NCBI GenBank assembly: GCA_047623555.1
Contig: JBLHMP010000132.1
Span: 1-5,967, forward strand
Source of the DNA: NORP181 sp047623555
GTDB taxonomy: Bacteria > Pseudomonadota > Alphaproteobacteria > Rhodobacterales > Rhodobacteraceae
DNA: 5,967 bases
Reading direction: 5' to 3'
This document shows, in pieces, positions 1 to 5,653 of the stretch. Below the pieces are notes generated by a model, which was not told where the DNA came from, did no database searches, and was given only the letters and a program-made list of their open reading frames with translations. The position numbers and the translations under genes are program-made. How positions within the stretch are numbered: the stretch's first letter is position 1; the number at the start of each line of letters is the position of its first letter.

Positions 1-136
1 ATAAGGACCTGTAAAGTAGTGGTTATTACATATGATTACGTCCTCTCACCCGCACCAATTTAGACATCAAAGCTTTACAGATTGTGCCGCTGAATCAGGC
101 CAAATAGTCGTTTCCGCGTGCAATGCGCAGCGTGTC

Positions 137-165
137 TTTAATGCCACTTTTTAATGCCACTTTTT
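137..165. repeat. 13-bp tandem repeat upstream of the porin
   Basis: The unit TTTAATGCCACTT occurs twice head to tail (137-149 and 150-162), followed by three more bases (TTT, 163-165) that begin a third copy. The two units are identical. The repeat sits about 115-140 bases before the porin start codon. It could be a slippage product or a duplicated operator; nothing in the sequence decides between these. Confidence 0.8.
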
Positions 166-264
166 GTCAGATAATTTGTCGATAATTCAAGTTTAATAGT
201 GGCTCGGTATTGATCCGCATCAATCACACCATATTCCTCAAGAGATACGGTAAAGCCAAATTAC

Positions 265-269
265 AGGAG
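265..269 (+). promoter_or_regulatory. Ribosome binding site setting the porin start at 279
   Basis: AGGAG at 265-269 lies nine bases before the ATG at 279. An in-frame TTG at 210 would add 23 residues ahead of an otherwise typical signal peptide, so the ATG at 279 is preferred. Confidence 0.75.
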
Positions 270-278
270 CATCTTCCC

Positions 279-1394
279 ATGAAAATCGGTGTGACAACAC
301 GCAGAGTCAGCGCAGGTCTGTTGATGGCGGCAGGCGCGGCGCAGATGGCGGCCGCTGAAATGCGGTATGAAAACGGGTCTGGTGGCAGTGTGCTGCTGTA
401 TGGCCAGTTTAACCCAGCCTATCAGATGTTTGATGATGGCGTTGCCAAACAAAGTACCGTTGTGGACAATGTCCATTCCAACAGCCGGGTTGGTCTATGG
501 CTGCGTCAGCCCTTTGGCACCAACACGTTTTCGTTCAATTTTGAAACCGGGCTGGGGCTGCTTCCGTCGTCGCTGGTGACGTAAGACGGGCAGGCACAGA
601 ACCTGGATTGGAGGCGGACCTCTACTCGCAAGGTTGATTTTAGCCTGCAAACGGAACGCGCGGGCACGTTTTCGTTCGGGCAGGGCAGTATGGCGGCAGA
701 TGGCGCCGCCGAGGTGGATTTATCCGGCACCACGCTGGTGACATATGTGTCGGTGCCCGATACGGCGGCGGCGTTCCGGTTCCGCAACGCTGACGGGACG
801 TTGTCGAGCAAAATCATTGGCGGGTCGTTTTCTGATTTTGACGCTGGGCGGCTTTTACGGATTCGGTATGACACACCGAGTTTCAACGGATTTTCGCTTG
901 CCGCGTCTTACGGCGAACAGGTGCTGGCGGAAAACGTCGATTTCACCAGCGCCGGTGTTGCGTTGCGTTATGCGGGTGAATTTGGCGACATTAAGATGAA
1001 AGGCGCGATCGGCTATTCGCAGACCGATTTGTCCGCTGGCGGCGATGTGGATAGCAGCATTGCATCGTTCAGTATGCTGCACGCTTCGGGCTTTAACGTG
1101 ACCGTTGCTTCGGGCAAGCGCAACACAAGCGGCAGTTATTACTACGGCAAGTTGGGGTATCAGGGCGATTGGGTCAACGTTGGCAAAACCGCTGTGACAA
1201 TCGACTATTATCGCGGCAAGGATCACAGCTCGGATGGGTCTAAATCGACCTCCTATAGTCTTGGACTTGTGCAAAAATTTGATGATGCCAACATTGAGTC
1301 CTATCTGGGCCTGACCAAATATAAGCTGACAGAAACCAGTGCTTCGTATCTGGATGCGTCTTCGGTGATGTTTGGCATGCGCTGGAAATACTAA
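279..1394 (+). pseudogene. Outer-membrane porin interrupted by one in-frame stop codon
   Basis: This reads as a roseobacter-type general porin, a beta-barrel forming diffusion channels in the outer membrane. From ATG 279 the frame has a signal peptide (MKIGVTTRRV, hydrophobic residues 11-25, likely cleavage after AAA at 26), then a first strand region with GGSVLLYGQFNPAYQ. TAA at 582-584 stops the frame at codon 102. The same frame then continues without another stop or frameshift for 269 codons (DGQAQNLDWRRTS..., FSFGQGSMAADGAAEVDLSG, SFSDFDAGR) to MFGMRWKY, a typical C-terminal beta-signal ending in an aromatic residue. The full length of 371 codons suits a porin of this kind. The 101-residue product could not form a barrel, and a restart at ATG 690 would lack a signal peptide. 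CAA to TAA is one possible single-base origin. It may be a recent pseudogene, a polymorphism or a sequencing error. The family assignment is from recognition, not a search. Confidence 0.85.
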
Positions 1395-1412
1395 GCTTGG
1401 AAATATTAAGCG
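1383..1412 (+). repeat. 15-bp tandem duplication over the porin stop codon
   Basis: TGGAAATACTAAGCT (1383-1397) is followed directly by TGGAAATATTAAGCG (1398-1412), 13 of 15 bases identical. Both copies are in the porin frame, so the end reads W-K-Y-stop-A-W-K-Y-stop. The second copy lies outside the coding region unless the first stop is read through. Confidence 0.85.
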
Positions 1413-1436
1413 CGGCAACAAACGCCATCTGAATTT

Positions 1437-1477
1437 AACAGGCCGGAATATTTGACATATTCCGGCCTGTTTTCTTT
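1437..1477 (+). terminator. Rho-independent terminator of the porin gene
   Basis: A perfect 15-bp inverted repeat (AACAGGCCGGAATAT at 1437-1451 and its complement at 1457-1471) encloses the 5-base loop TTGAC. It is followed by a T-rich stretch (TTTTCTTT, ending at 1477). It begins 42 bases after the porin stop. The opposite strand has no T tract after the stem, so it should act on the plus strand only. Confidence 0.9.
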
Positions 1478-1679
1478 GTCGGAGAACAAATATCGGTGCG
1501 GGTGAAATTTGGCTGGTCTTGTGTGGTGGCTGCGACAAAAACGGATTTTACGTGCGAAATTCGGCCTAGATTTGATATTGCAGCCCCCTTAGCCCCGAAT
1601 GCCCTTGCACGCGAGCGTTCAGAGCAATAAAAGGCGCAAAATTGCACGCCGCGTAGTCCTCTGCGCGCCTTAATCCTAT

Positions 1680-1685
1680 GGGGAA
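1680..1685 (+). promoter_or_regulatory. Ribosome binding site selecting ATG 1692 for tig
   Basis: GGGGAA at 1680-1685 lies six bases before ATG 1692. The in-frame TTG at 1689 is only three bases after it, and the family normally begins M-x-V-T-E-T-L-N, which fits the ATG. An imperfect hairpin with 7-bp arms AAGGCGC (1631-1637) and GCGCCTT (1665-1671) lies just upstream in the leader. Confidence 0.7.
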
Positions 1686-1691
1686 TATTTG

Positions 1692-3023
1692 ATGCTGGTC
1701 ACCGAGACTCTGAACGAAGGTCTGAAACGCGGCTATACGATTACTGTCACAGCCAAAGAGCTGGACGGCAAGGTCAATGAAAAGTTGGTCGAAGCACAGC
1801 CCGATGTTGAAATGAAGGGCTTTCGCAAAGGCAAAGTACCAATGGCGCTGCTGAAAAAGCAGTTTGGCCAGCGTGTTTTGGGCGAAGCCATGCAGGAAAC
1901 CATCGATGGTGCGATGGCCAAGCATTTTGATGACAGCGGCGAACGCCCTGCCATGCAGCCAGACATGAAAATGACCGATGAAAACTGGAAAGAGGGCGAC
2001 GACATCAATGTCGAAATGTCCTACGAGGCGCTGCCTGACATTCCTGAAGTCGATCTGAAATCCATCAAGCTGGACAAGCTGGTGGTTAAGGCCGACGACG
2101 AATCCATTGAAGAAGCCCTGGCCAGCCTGGCGGAAACCGCCCAAGATTTTGAGGCCCGCGAGAAGGGCACCAAAGCCGAAGACGGCGATCAGGTAACATT
2201 TGATTTTGTCGGCAAGGTTGATGGCGAAGCATTTGAAGGTGGATCGGCCGAGGATTATCCGCTGGTTCTAGGTTCAAACAGCTTTATCCCCGGGTTCGAA
2301 GCGCAGTTGGTTGGCGTCAAAGCCGATGAAGAAAAAGCTGTGATTGTGACGTTCCCTGAGGATTATCAGGCGGAAAACCTGGCTGGCAAAGAAGCTGTAT
2401 TTGACTGTATAGTCAAAGAGGTGAAGAAGCCTGTTGCCGCTAAGCTGGATGATGAGCTGGCCAAGAAGTTTGGTGCCGAAGACCTAGCCACGCTGAAAAC
2501 TCAGATTGGTGAACGTCTTGAAGGCGAATATGTCGGGGCTGCCCGTTCGGTTCTGAAACGCGGTCTGCTGGACGCGCTGGACAAAATGGTCTCATTTGAC
2601 CTGCCTCCATCGTTGCTTGAGGCCGAAGCGGGTCAGATTGCCCATTCGCTGTGGCATGATGAGAACCCTGAGGTTGAAGGTCATGATCATCCTGAGATCG
2701 AAACCACGGATGAGCACACCAAACTGGCGACACGTCGCGTACGTTTGGGTCTGTTGCTGGCCGAACTGGGGCAGAAGGCCGAGGTTGAAGTGACCGATGC
2801 CGAGATGACGCAGGCGATGATGAACCAGGCGCGTCAGTACCCGGGTCAGGAAAAGCAGTTCTTTGAGTTCGTACAGCAGAATCAGCAGATGCAGCAGCAG
2901 ATGCGCGCGCCTTTGTTTGAAGACAAGGTTGTCGACTATATCTTTGAGCTGGCCGAAATCAGCGACAAAGACGTCAGCAAGGACGATCTGCAAAAGGCCG
3001 TTGAGGCGTTGGAAGAAGAATAA
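1692..3023 (+). CDS. tig: Trigger factor (ribosome-associated chaperone and peptidyl-prolyl isomerase)
   Basis: Trigger factor binds the ribosome at the exit tunnel and shields nascent chains in the cytoplasm. The product has 443 residues, close to the usual family size. The N-terminal ribosome-binding domain (about 1-130) carries the signature GFRKGKVP at 43-50, including the F-R-K loop that docks on ribosomal protein L23. The FKBP-like isomerase domain spans about 150-245 (GDQVTFDFVGKVDG at 165-178, FEGGSAEDYPLVLGSNSFIPGF at 181-202, with FPEDY at 221-225). The helical C-terminal chaperone domain follows (about 250-430). It includes an acidic, histidine-bearing loop (WHDENPEVEGHDHPEIE, 321-337), a Gln/Met tract (QQNQQMQQQM, 395-404) and ends in acidic EEE. 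No defect is seen. The usual E. coli partners clpP and clpX are not adjacent. The gene has terminators before and after it, so it is probably transcribed alone. A weak candidate -35, TTGCAC, lies at 1605-1610. Confidence 0.97.
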   Translation: MLVTETLNEGLKRGYTITVTAKELDGKVNEKLVEAQPDVEMKGFRKGKVPMALLKKQFGQRVLGEAMQETIDGAMAKHFDDSGERPAMQPDMKMTDENWKEGDDINVEMSYEALPDIPEVDLKSIKLDKLVVKADDESIEEALASLAETAQDFEAREKGTKAEDGDQVTFDFVGKVDGEAFEGGSAEDYPLVLGSNSFIPGFEAQLVGVKADEEKAVIVTFPEDYQAENLAGKEAVFDCIVKEVKKPVAAKLDDELAKKFGAEDLATLKTQIGERLEGEYVGAARSVLKRGLLDALDKMVSFDLPPSLLEAEAGQIAHSLWHDENPEVEGHDHPEIETTDEHTKLATRRVRLGLLLAELGQKAEVEVTDAEMTQAMMNQARQYPGQEKQFFEFVQQNQQMQQQMRAPLFEDKVVDYIFELAEISDKDVSKDDLQKAVEALEEE

Positions 3024-3061
3024 ATTCGTTTCTGTTTTAAGAAAACGGAATGAGATTGAGG

Positions 3062-3089
3062 AAGGCGGGCCGCAGGGCTTGCCTTTTTT
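3062..3089 (+). terminator. Rho-independent terminator of tig
   Basis: AAGGCGGGCC (3062-3071) pairs with GGCTTGCCTT (3076-3085) as a 10-bp stem with two G-T pairs and the tetraloop GCAG, then a run of six T (3084-3089). It starts 39 bases after the tig stop codon. A weaker hairpin (TTCTGTTTT / AAAACGGAA) lies between it and the stop. Confidence 0.88.
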
Positions 3090-3118
3090 CGTTTAGGTGT
3101 CAGAACTGGCAAAGACAG

Positions 3119-3153
3119 GATGCCTCCGGCGGAGGTATTTGAAACGAGAAGAA
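3119..3153. repeat. CCTCCGGCGGAGG hairpin motif, probable Rhodobacterales intergenic repeat
   Basis: CCTCC (3123-3127), loop GGC and GGAGG (3131-3135) form a perfect 5-bp stem that extends outward by four weaker pairs to 3119-3139, followed by a purine-rich tail (GAAACGAGAAGAA). From memory, very similar strings (CCTCCGGCGG, then TATTT, then a GAAGAA-type tail) recur between genes in many roseobacter genomes. Only one copy is in this window, so repetition is not shown here. Confidence 0.5.
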
Positions 3154-3246
3154 ATTGGCAGTTGGCCGCAAGTGTTTCATATTTCGACCATAAAGGTGAA
3201 ACAGATAGGTTTATTTTGGATTCCTGATTGTGTTAGTTTTTGATAG

Positions 3247-3306
3247 CCCGATGACAAATCGGGGTTGGTTTATGTGACTGAGGCATCGCGGCATGCCTTA
3301 ATTTTT
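3247..3306 (+). promoter_or_regulatory. Two hairpins in the presumed aqpZ leader
   Basis: The first hairpin is perfect: CCCGAT (3247-3252), loop GACAA, ATCGGG (3258-3263). The second has arms TGAGGCAT (3279-3286) and ATGCCTTA (3293-3300), eight pairs including one G-T, around the loop CGCGGC. It is followed by five T (3302-3306), the shape of an intrinsic terminator. The aqpZ Shine-Dalgarno sequence GGGAG (3307-3311) follows with no gap. If the transcript starts upstream, this could act as an attenuator or influence ribosome access. If it starts inside the region, the hairpins would not matter. No mapped promoter supports either view. Confidence 0.4.
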
Positions 3307-3318
3307 GGGAGTTAAAAT

Positions 3319-4005
3319 ATGACGAAAAAACTATTGGCAGAATTTGTTGGCACCTTTTGGCTGGTGCTGGGGGGCTGTGGCAGCGCCGTTCTGGCCGCCG
3401 GTGTGGCGGATGTGGGTATTGGCTGGCTTGGGGTCAGTTTTGCCTTTGGTCTGACGGTTTTAACTATGGCCTTTGCAGTGGGCCATATCTCGGGCGGGCA
3501 TTTCAATCCGGCTGTGTCTTTGGGCCTGATGATTGCCGGGCGTTTTGAGAGCAAAGATTTGTTACCCTATTGGATGGCGCAGGTCGCGGGATCGATCGCG
3601 GCGGCGTCGGTTCTCTATATCATCGTGTCTGGGGGGCCTGATTTCACCGGCGTTGGTGGCTTTGCCTCTAATGGCTATGGTGAGGCCTCTCCGCAGGGGT
3701 TTTCGATGATGTCTGCGTTGGTGATCGAAATCGTGATGACCGCGTTTTTCCTGATTATTATTCTGGGGGCGACCAGTGCCAATGCATCACCGGCATTTGC
3801 GCCAATCGCCATCGGCTTGGGCCTGACATTGATCCACCTGATCTCAATTCCGGTGACCAATACAGCGGTTAACCCGGCGCGTGCGACTGGGGTGGCGTTG
3901 TTTGCGGATGGTCCGGCGTTGGGACAGCTATGGCTGTTTTGGGTTGCGCCACTGGTTGGTGCCGCCATTGGTGCACTGATCTGGAAAGCGCTTAGCAAAG
4001 ACTAA
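3319..4005 (+). CDS. aqpZ: Aquaporin Z, water channel
   Basis: This inner-membrane channel lets water cross rapidly and is used in osmotic adaptation. The 228-residue product is the length expected for AqpZ and reads as six membrane segments with two half-helices. Both pore motifs are present: NPA at 63-65 (GHFNPAVSLG) and NPA at 185-187 (TAVNPARATG). The aromatic/arginine filter residues of the water-selective type can be aligned with E. coli AqpZ from memory: F43, H173, T182 and R188. This argues for water rather than glycerol transport. The loop GFASNGYGEASPQG (114-127) is also AqpZ-like. The start at 3319 is supported by GGGAG at 3307-3311, seven bases upstream. The gene is monocistronic, convergent with the transglycosylase downstream, and shares a hairpin with it. 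No missing residues are seen. Confidence 0.97.
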   Translation: MTKKLLAEFVGTFWLVLGGCGSAVLAAGVADVGIGWLGVSFAFGLTVLTMAFAVGHISGGHFNPAVSLGLMIAGRFESKDLLPYWMAQVAGSIAAASVLYIIVSGGPDFTGVGGFASNGYGEASPQGFSMMSALVIEIVMTAFFLIIILGATSANASPAFAPIAIGLGLTLIHLISIPVTNTAVNPARATGVALFADGPALGQLWLFWVAPLVGAAIGALIWKALSKD

Positions 4006-4046
4006 AATATTGTAACGACTACGATTTCGGAAAACTACTATTTGGG

Positions 4047-4074
4047 CCGGCCTGAGGTTAAATCAGGCCGGTTT
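4047..4074. terminator. Shared hairpin between the convergent aqpZ and transglycosylase genes
   Basis: A perfect 9-bp inverted repeat CCGGCCTGA (4047-4055) / TCAGGCCGG (4063-4071) encloses the 7-base loop GGTTAAA. On the plus strand it is followed by a short T run (4072-4074) and starts 42 bases after the aqpZ stop. On the minus strand the arm at 4063-4071 encodes the last T-G-L codons of the transglycosylase, and its TAA lies in the loop (4058-4060). T tracts are weak on both sides, so it is a modest bidirectional terminator candidate. Confidence 0.65.
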
Positions 4075-4522
4075 CCTTAAGCATACCACGGCGCTTGGCC
4101 TCGTAATAATAGCCGCGTGAATACCATTTCACCGCTGTGTCATAGCTGCCATCCGACAAAAGCCACGCACCGCGCAGGTATTTGACGGAATATTTCAGGT
4201 TGGTTTCTGCGTCCAAAAGGTCGCGTGGTTTGCCTGTGAACCCCATTGAGCGCGCCGTTGCAGGCAGGATTTGCATCAACCCGTAATAGGGGCGATTGAT
4301 CGCCTGCGGGTTATGGGTGCTTTCACGGATCACCAGACGATGCACCAGCGGGCGCGGCACATCGTACAGGTCGGCGTATTTGTTGATCAAGGCGCGCAAT
4401 TCAGGCGTTTCATTAGGGTAGAGCGGTGGTTCAACCGGGGTAGGGTCGCTATGGGCGCAACCGGCAACAGTGAGGCCCACAAGGCTGTGGTGAAGGAAAG
4501 TGCGACGGTTCAAATAGGGCAT
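4058..4522 (-). CDS. Small SLT-family lytic transglycosylase, probable Tat-exported lipoprotein
   Basis: Lytic transglycosylases of the SLT (GH23) type cleave peptidoglycan between MurNAc and GlcNAc and leave a 1,6-anhydro end. The 154-residue product starts MPYLNRRTFLHHSLVGLTVAGC. It has a twin-arginine motif (N-R-R-T-F-L, 5-10), a short hydrophobic stretch and a lipobox VAGC with Cys22, so it looks like a Tat-exported lipoprotein. The catalytic domain fills about 45-145, with the catalytic Glu67 in IRESTHNP (65-72), the motif YYGLMQILPATA (79-90), the N-L-K-Y-S-V-K-Y-L helix (108-116) and WYSRGYYYEAKRRG (133-146). It is short for the family, essentially signal plus catalytic core. An upstream in-frame ATG at 4594 would add 24 residues ahead of the signal peptide, so 4522 was chosen; AAGAAG seven bases before it is a weak Shine-Dalgarno sequence. 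It is convergent with aqpZ and divergent from the dehydrogenase. Confidence 0.88.
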   Translation of the reverse strand: MPYLNRRTFLHHSLVGLTVAGCAHSDPTPVEPPLYPNETPELRALINKYADLYDVPRPLVHRLVIRESTHNPQAINRPYYGLMQILPATARSMGFTGKPRDLLDAETNLKYSVKYLRGAWLLSDGSYDTAVKWYSRGYYYEAKRRGMLKETGLI

Positions 4523-4686
4523 TTCAAAGCTTCTTAAGTAATTTTTAGGCAGTCTAAAGGCAGTGATGGACGGGGCCAAGCGAGGCTTTTTCATTGCGCG
4601 ATGTGTTGCCGATGGGATCTGGCTTGTGCCGGGCTGCGGACTGGATCAGGTTGCGGGCAATGAAGAGAACTAGTGGAGATTGAGCG

Positions 4687-5475
4687 ATGAGCAACGCAAC
4701 ATTTGATTTGTCAGGCAAGGTGGCACTGATCACCGGTGGCAATGGCGGTATTGGTCTGGGCATGGCCGAGGCGGTGGCCGCAGCGGGGGCCAATGTGGCG
4801 ATCTGGGGCACCAACCCGGATAAGAACGCGGCGGCCAAAGAGACGTTGTTGGCCTATGGAATTGAGGCGGAAAGCTATGTCTGTGACGTGTCGGACCGGG
4901 AGCAGGTGAATTCAACGATGGCAGACACATTGGCGCGGTTTGGCCGGGTGGATGGCTGTTTTGCCAATGCTGGCGTGTCATCAGGGCGCAATATCCGGTC
5001 GTTTCTGGATATCACACCTGAGGAATGGCGCCGGGTGATGTCGGTCAATCTGGACGGGACGTTTTATACCTATCAAGCGGTGCTGACTCATATGGTTGAG
5101 CGCGCCGGGCAGGGTGATCCGGGCGGACGATTGGTGGCTGTGTCGTCTTTGGCCTCAATATCGGGGGCGGAGTTGAACGAGCATTATGCGGCGACCAAGG
5201 GTGGTCTGAACGCGATGACATTTGCGCTGGCGACGGAATATGCACGGTTTGGTATTACGGCCAACGCGATCCTGCCGGGATGGATCGAGACGGATATGAC
5301 CGCCAAGGCCATTGGCAACGAGAAATTTGCCGATGTGGTCGGCAAACGCATCCCGGCGCGGCGCTGGGGAACGCCAAAGGATTTTGCTGGGCTGGCGGTG
5401 TATTTGATGAGCGATGCCTCAAGCTATCACACCGGGCAGTTGTTGCAGGTGGATGGCGGGTATTGGCGGTATTGA
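4687..5475 (+). CDS. Short-chain dehydrogenase/reductase (classical SDR)
   Basis: This is a cytoplasmic NAD(P)-dependent oxidoreductase of the classical SDR family; the substrate cannot be told from the sequence. The 262-residue product is a normal SDR length. It shows the Rossmann cofactor motif TGGNGGIG (16-23), C-D-V at 66-68 near the adenine pocket, NAG at 94-96, the structural Asn121 in S-V-N-L-D-G, and the catalytic Ser154, Tyr167 and Lys171 (YAATK at 167-171). Next come the LPGWIETDMT segment (196-205) and the C-terminal QVDGGYWRY. Position 41, after the second strand, is Gly in IWGTNPDK, not an Asp that would fix NAD preference; Asn43 and Lys46 are nearby, so cofactor choice is open. 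All catalytic residues are intact. The start is supported by GGAG at 4675-4678. It resembles FabG-like and sugar or polyol dehydrogenases. No pathway partner is adjacent. Confidence 0.93.
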   Translation: MSNATFDLSGKVALITGGNGGIGLGMAEAVAAAGANVAIWGTNPDKNAAAKETLLAYGIEAESYVCDVSDREQVNSTMADTLARFGRVDGCFANAGVSSGRNIRSFLDITPEEWRRVMSVNLDGTFYTYQAVLTHMVERAGQGDPGGRLVAVSSLASISGAELNEHYAATKGGLNAMTFALATEYARFGITANAILPGWIETDMTAKAIGNEKFADVVGKRIPARRWGTPKDFAGLAVYLMSDASSYHTGQLLQVDGGYWRY

Positions 5476-5480
5476 TGGGG

Positions 5481-5515
5481 TTTGGGTTCATGTGGAGATT
5501 AGACATGAACCCAAA
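5481..5515. terminator. Hairpin just after the dehydrogenase gene
   Basis: A perfect 13-bp inverted repeat TTTGGGTTCATGT (5481-5493) / ACATGAACCCAAA (5503-5515) encloses a 9-base loop, beginning five bases after the dehydrogenase stop. There is no T run after it on the plus strand; the three T of the symmetric stem serve either strand. It probably ends the dehydrogenase transcript. An alternative is that it belongs to the mobile-element remnants to its right. Confidence 0.6.
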
Positions 5516-5645
5516 ACTCAGACAGAGTGTCGGCGGTTAACCCACGTTTGCCGTCTCGCGACGCATAGGGGGCTGCGATGCCATCCGCCGAACTGGCCAT
5601 TGGATCATCACGCGGCGATTTAAGACTTCGAACGGCGGCAAAGCC
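5499..5645 (-). pseudogene. Possible C-terminal tail of an unknown gene cut by the IS30 element
   Basis: On the minus strand a 48-codon frame is open from 5645 to TAA at 5499-5501. It reads ...VRSLKSPRDDPMASSADG, then IAAPYASRDGKRG, then LTADTLSEFWVHV. The composition looks protein-like, and the stop falls in the loop of the hairpin at 5481-5515, as happens with the transglycosylase stop at 4058. It has no good start. The ATG at 5600 would give only 33 residues, and no ribosome binding site is evident. I do not recognise the family. It may be the end of a gene into which the IS30 element inserted, or chance. Confidence 0.3.
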
Positions 5646-5653
5646 TTATGGTT

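Larger units (their letters stand above)
1..278. other. Upstream region of the porin, no convincing gene
   Basis: I see no supported gene in this AT-rich stretch. An ATG frame at 32-154 would give 40 residues that match nothing I recognise and has no clear Shine-Dalgarno sequence. The last 150 bases hold two sets of short direct repeats (137-165 and 164-187) directly upstream of the porin, so the promoter and control sites of that gene probably lie here. I could not pick a -35/-10 pair with normal spacing: TTGTCA at 164-169 lacks a good partner 16-18 bases downstream. Confidence 0.5.

Noticed and set aside
32..154. 40-codon plus-strand frame in the upstream region
   Set aside because: It has no clear ribosome binding site and no recognisable motif, and it ends inside the tandem repeat; it looks like chance.
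164..199. Porin promoter from TTGTCA (164-169) with TTTAAT (192-197)
   Set aside because: The 22-base spacer is too long for a normal sigma-70 promoter, so I did not annotate it.
690..1394. Second half of the porin as a separate gene starting at ATG 690
   Set aside because: It is in the same frame as the first part, porin sequence continues upstream of the ATG back to the stop, and it would have no signal peptide or ribosome binding site.
855..1538. Long minus-strand frame (227 codons) opposite the porin
   Set aside because: It lies antisense to a recognised porin, extends through that gene's terminator, and its protein has no family features; it is a coding shadow.
1566..2144. Minus-strand frame (192 codons) opposite the start of tig
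   Set aside because: The sequence is rich in F, H, Q and L as expected for the complement of tig codons, and it shows no motif; it is a coding shadow.
3174..3202. Inverted repeat GTTTCA / TGAAAC with 17-base spacing upstream of aqpZ as an operator
   Set aside because: Six-base arms with a long spacer are common by chance, and nothing else points to a regulator site.
4523..4594. Extended start for the transglycosylase at 4594
   Set aside because: The extra 24 residues precede a complete Tat-type signal peptide, and no ribosome binding site is seen before 4594.
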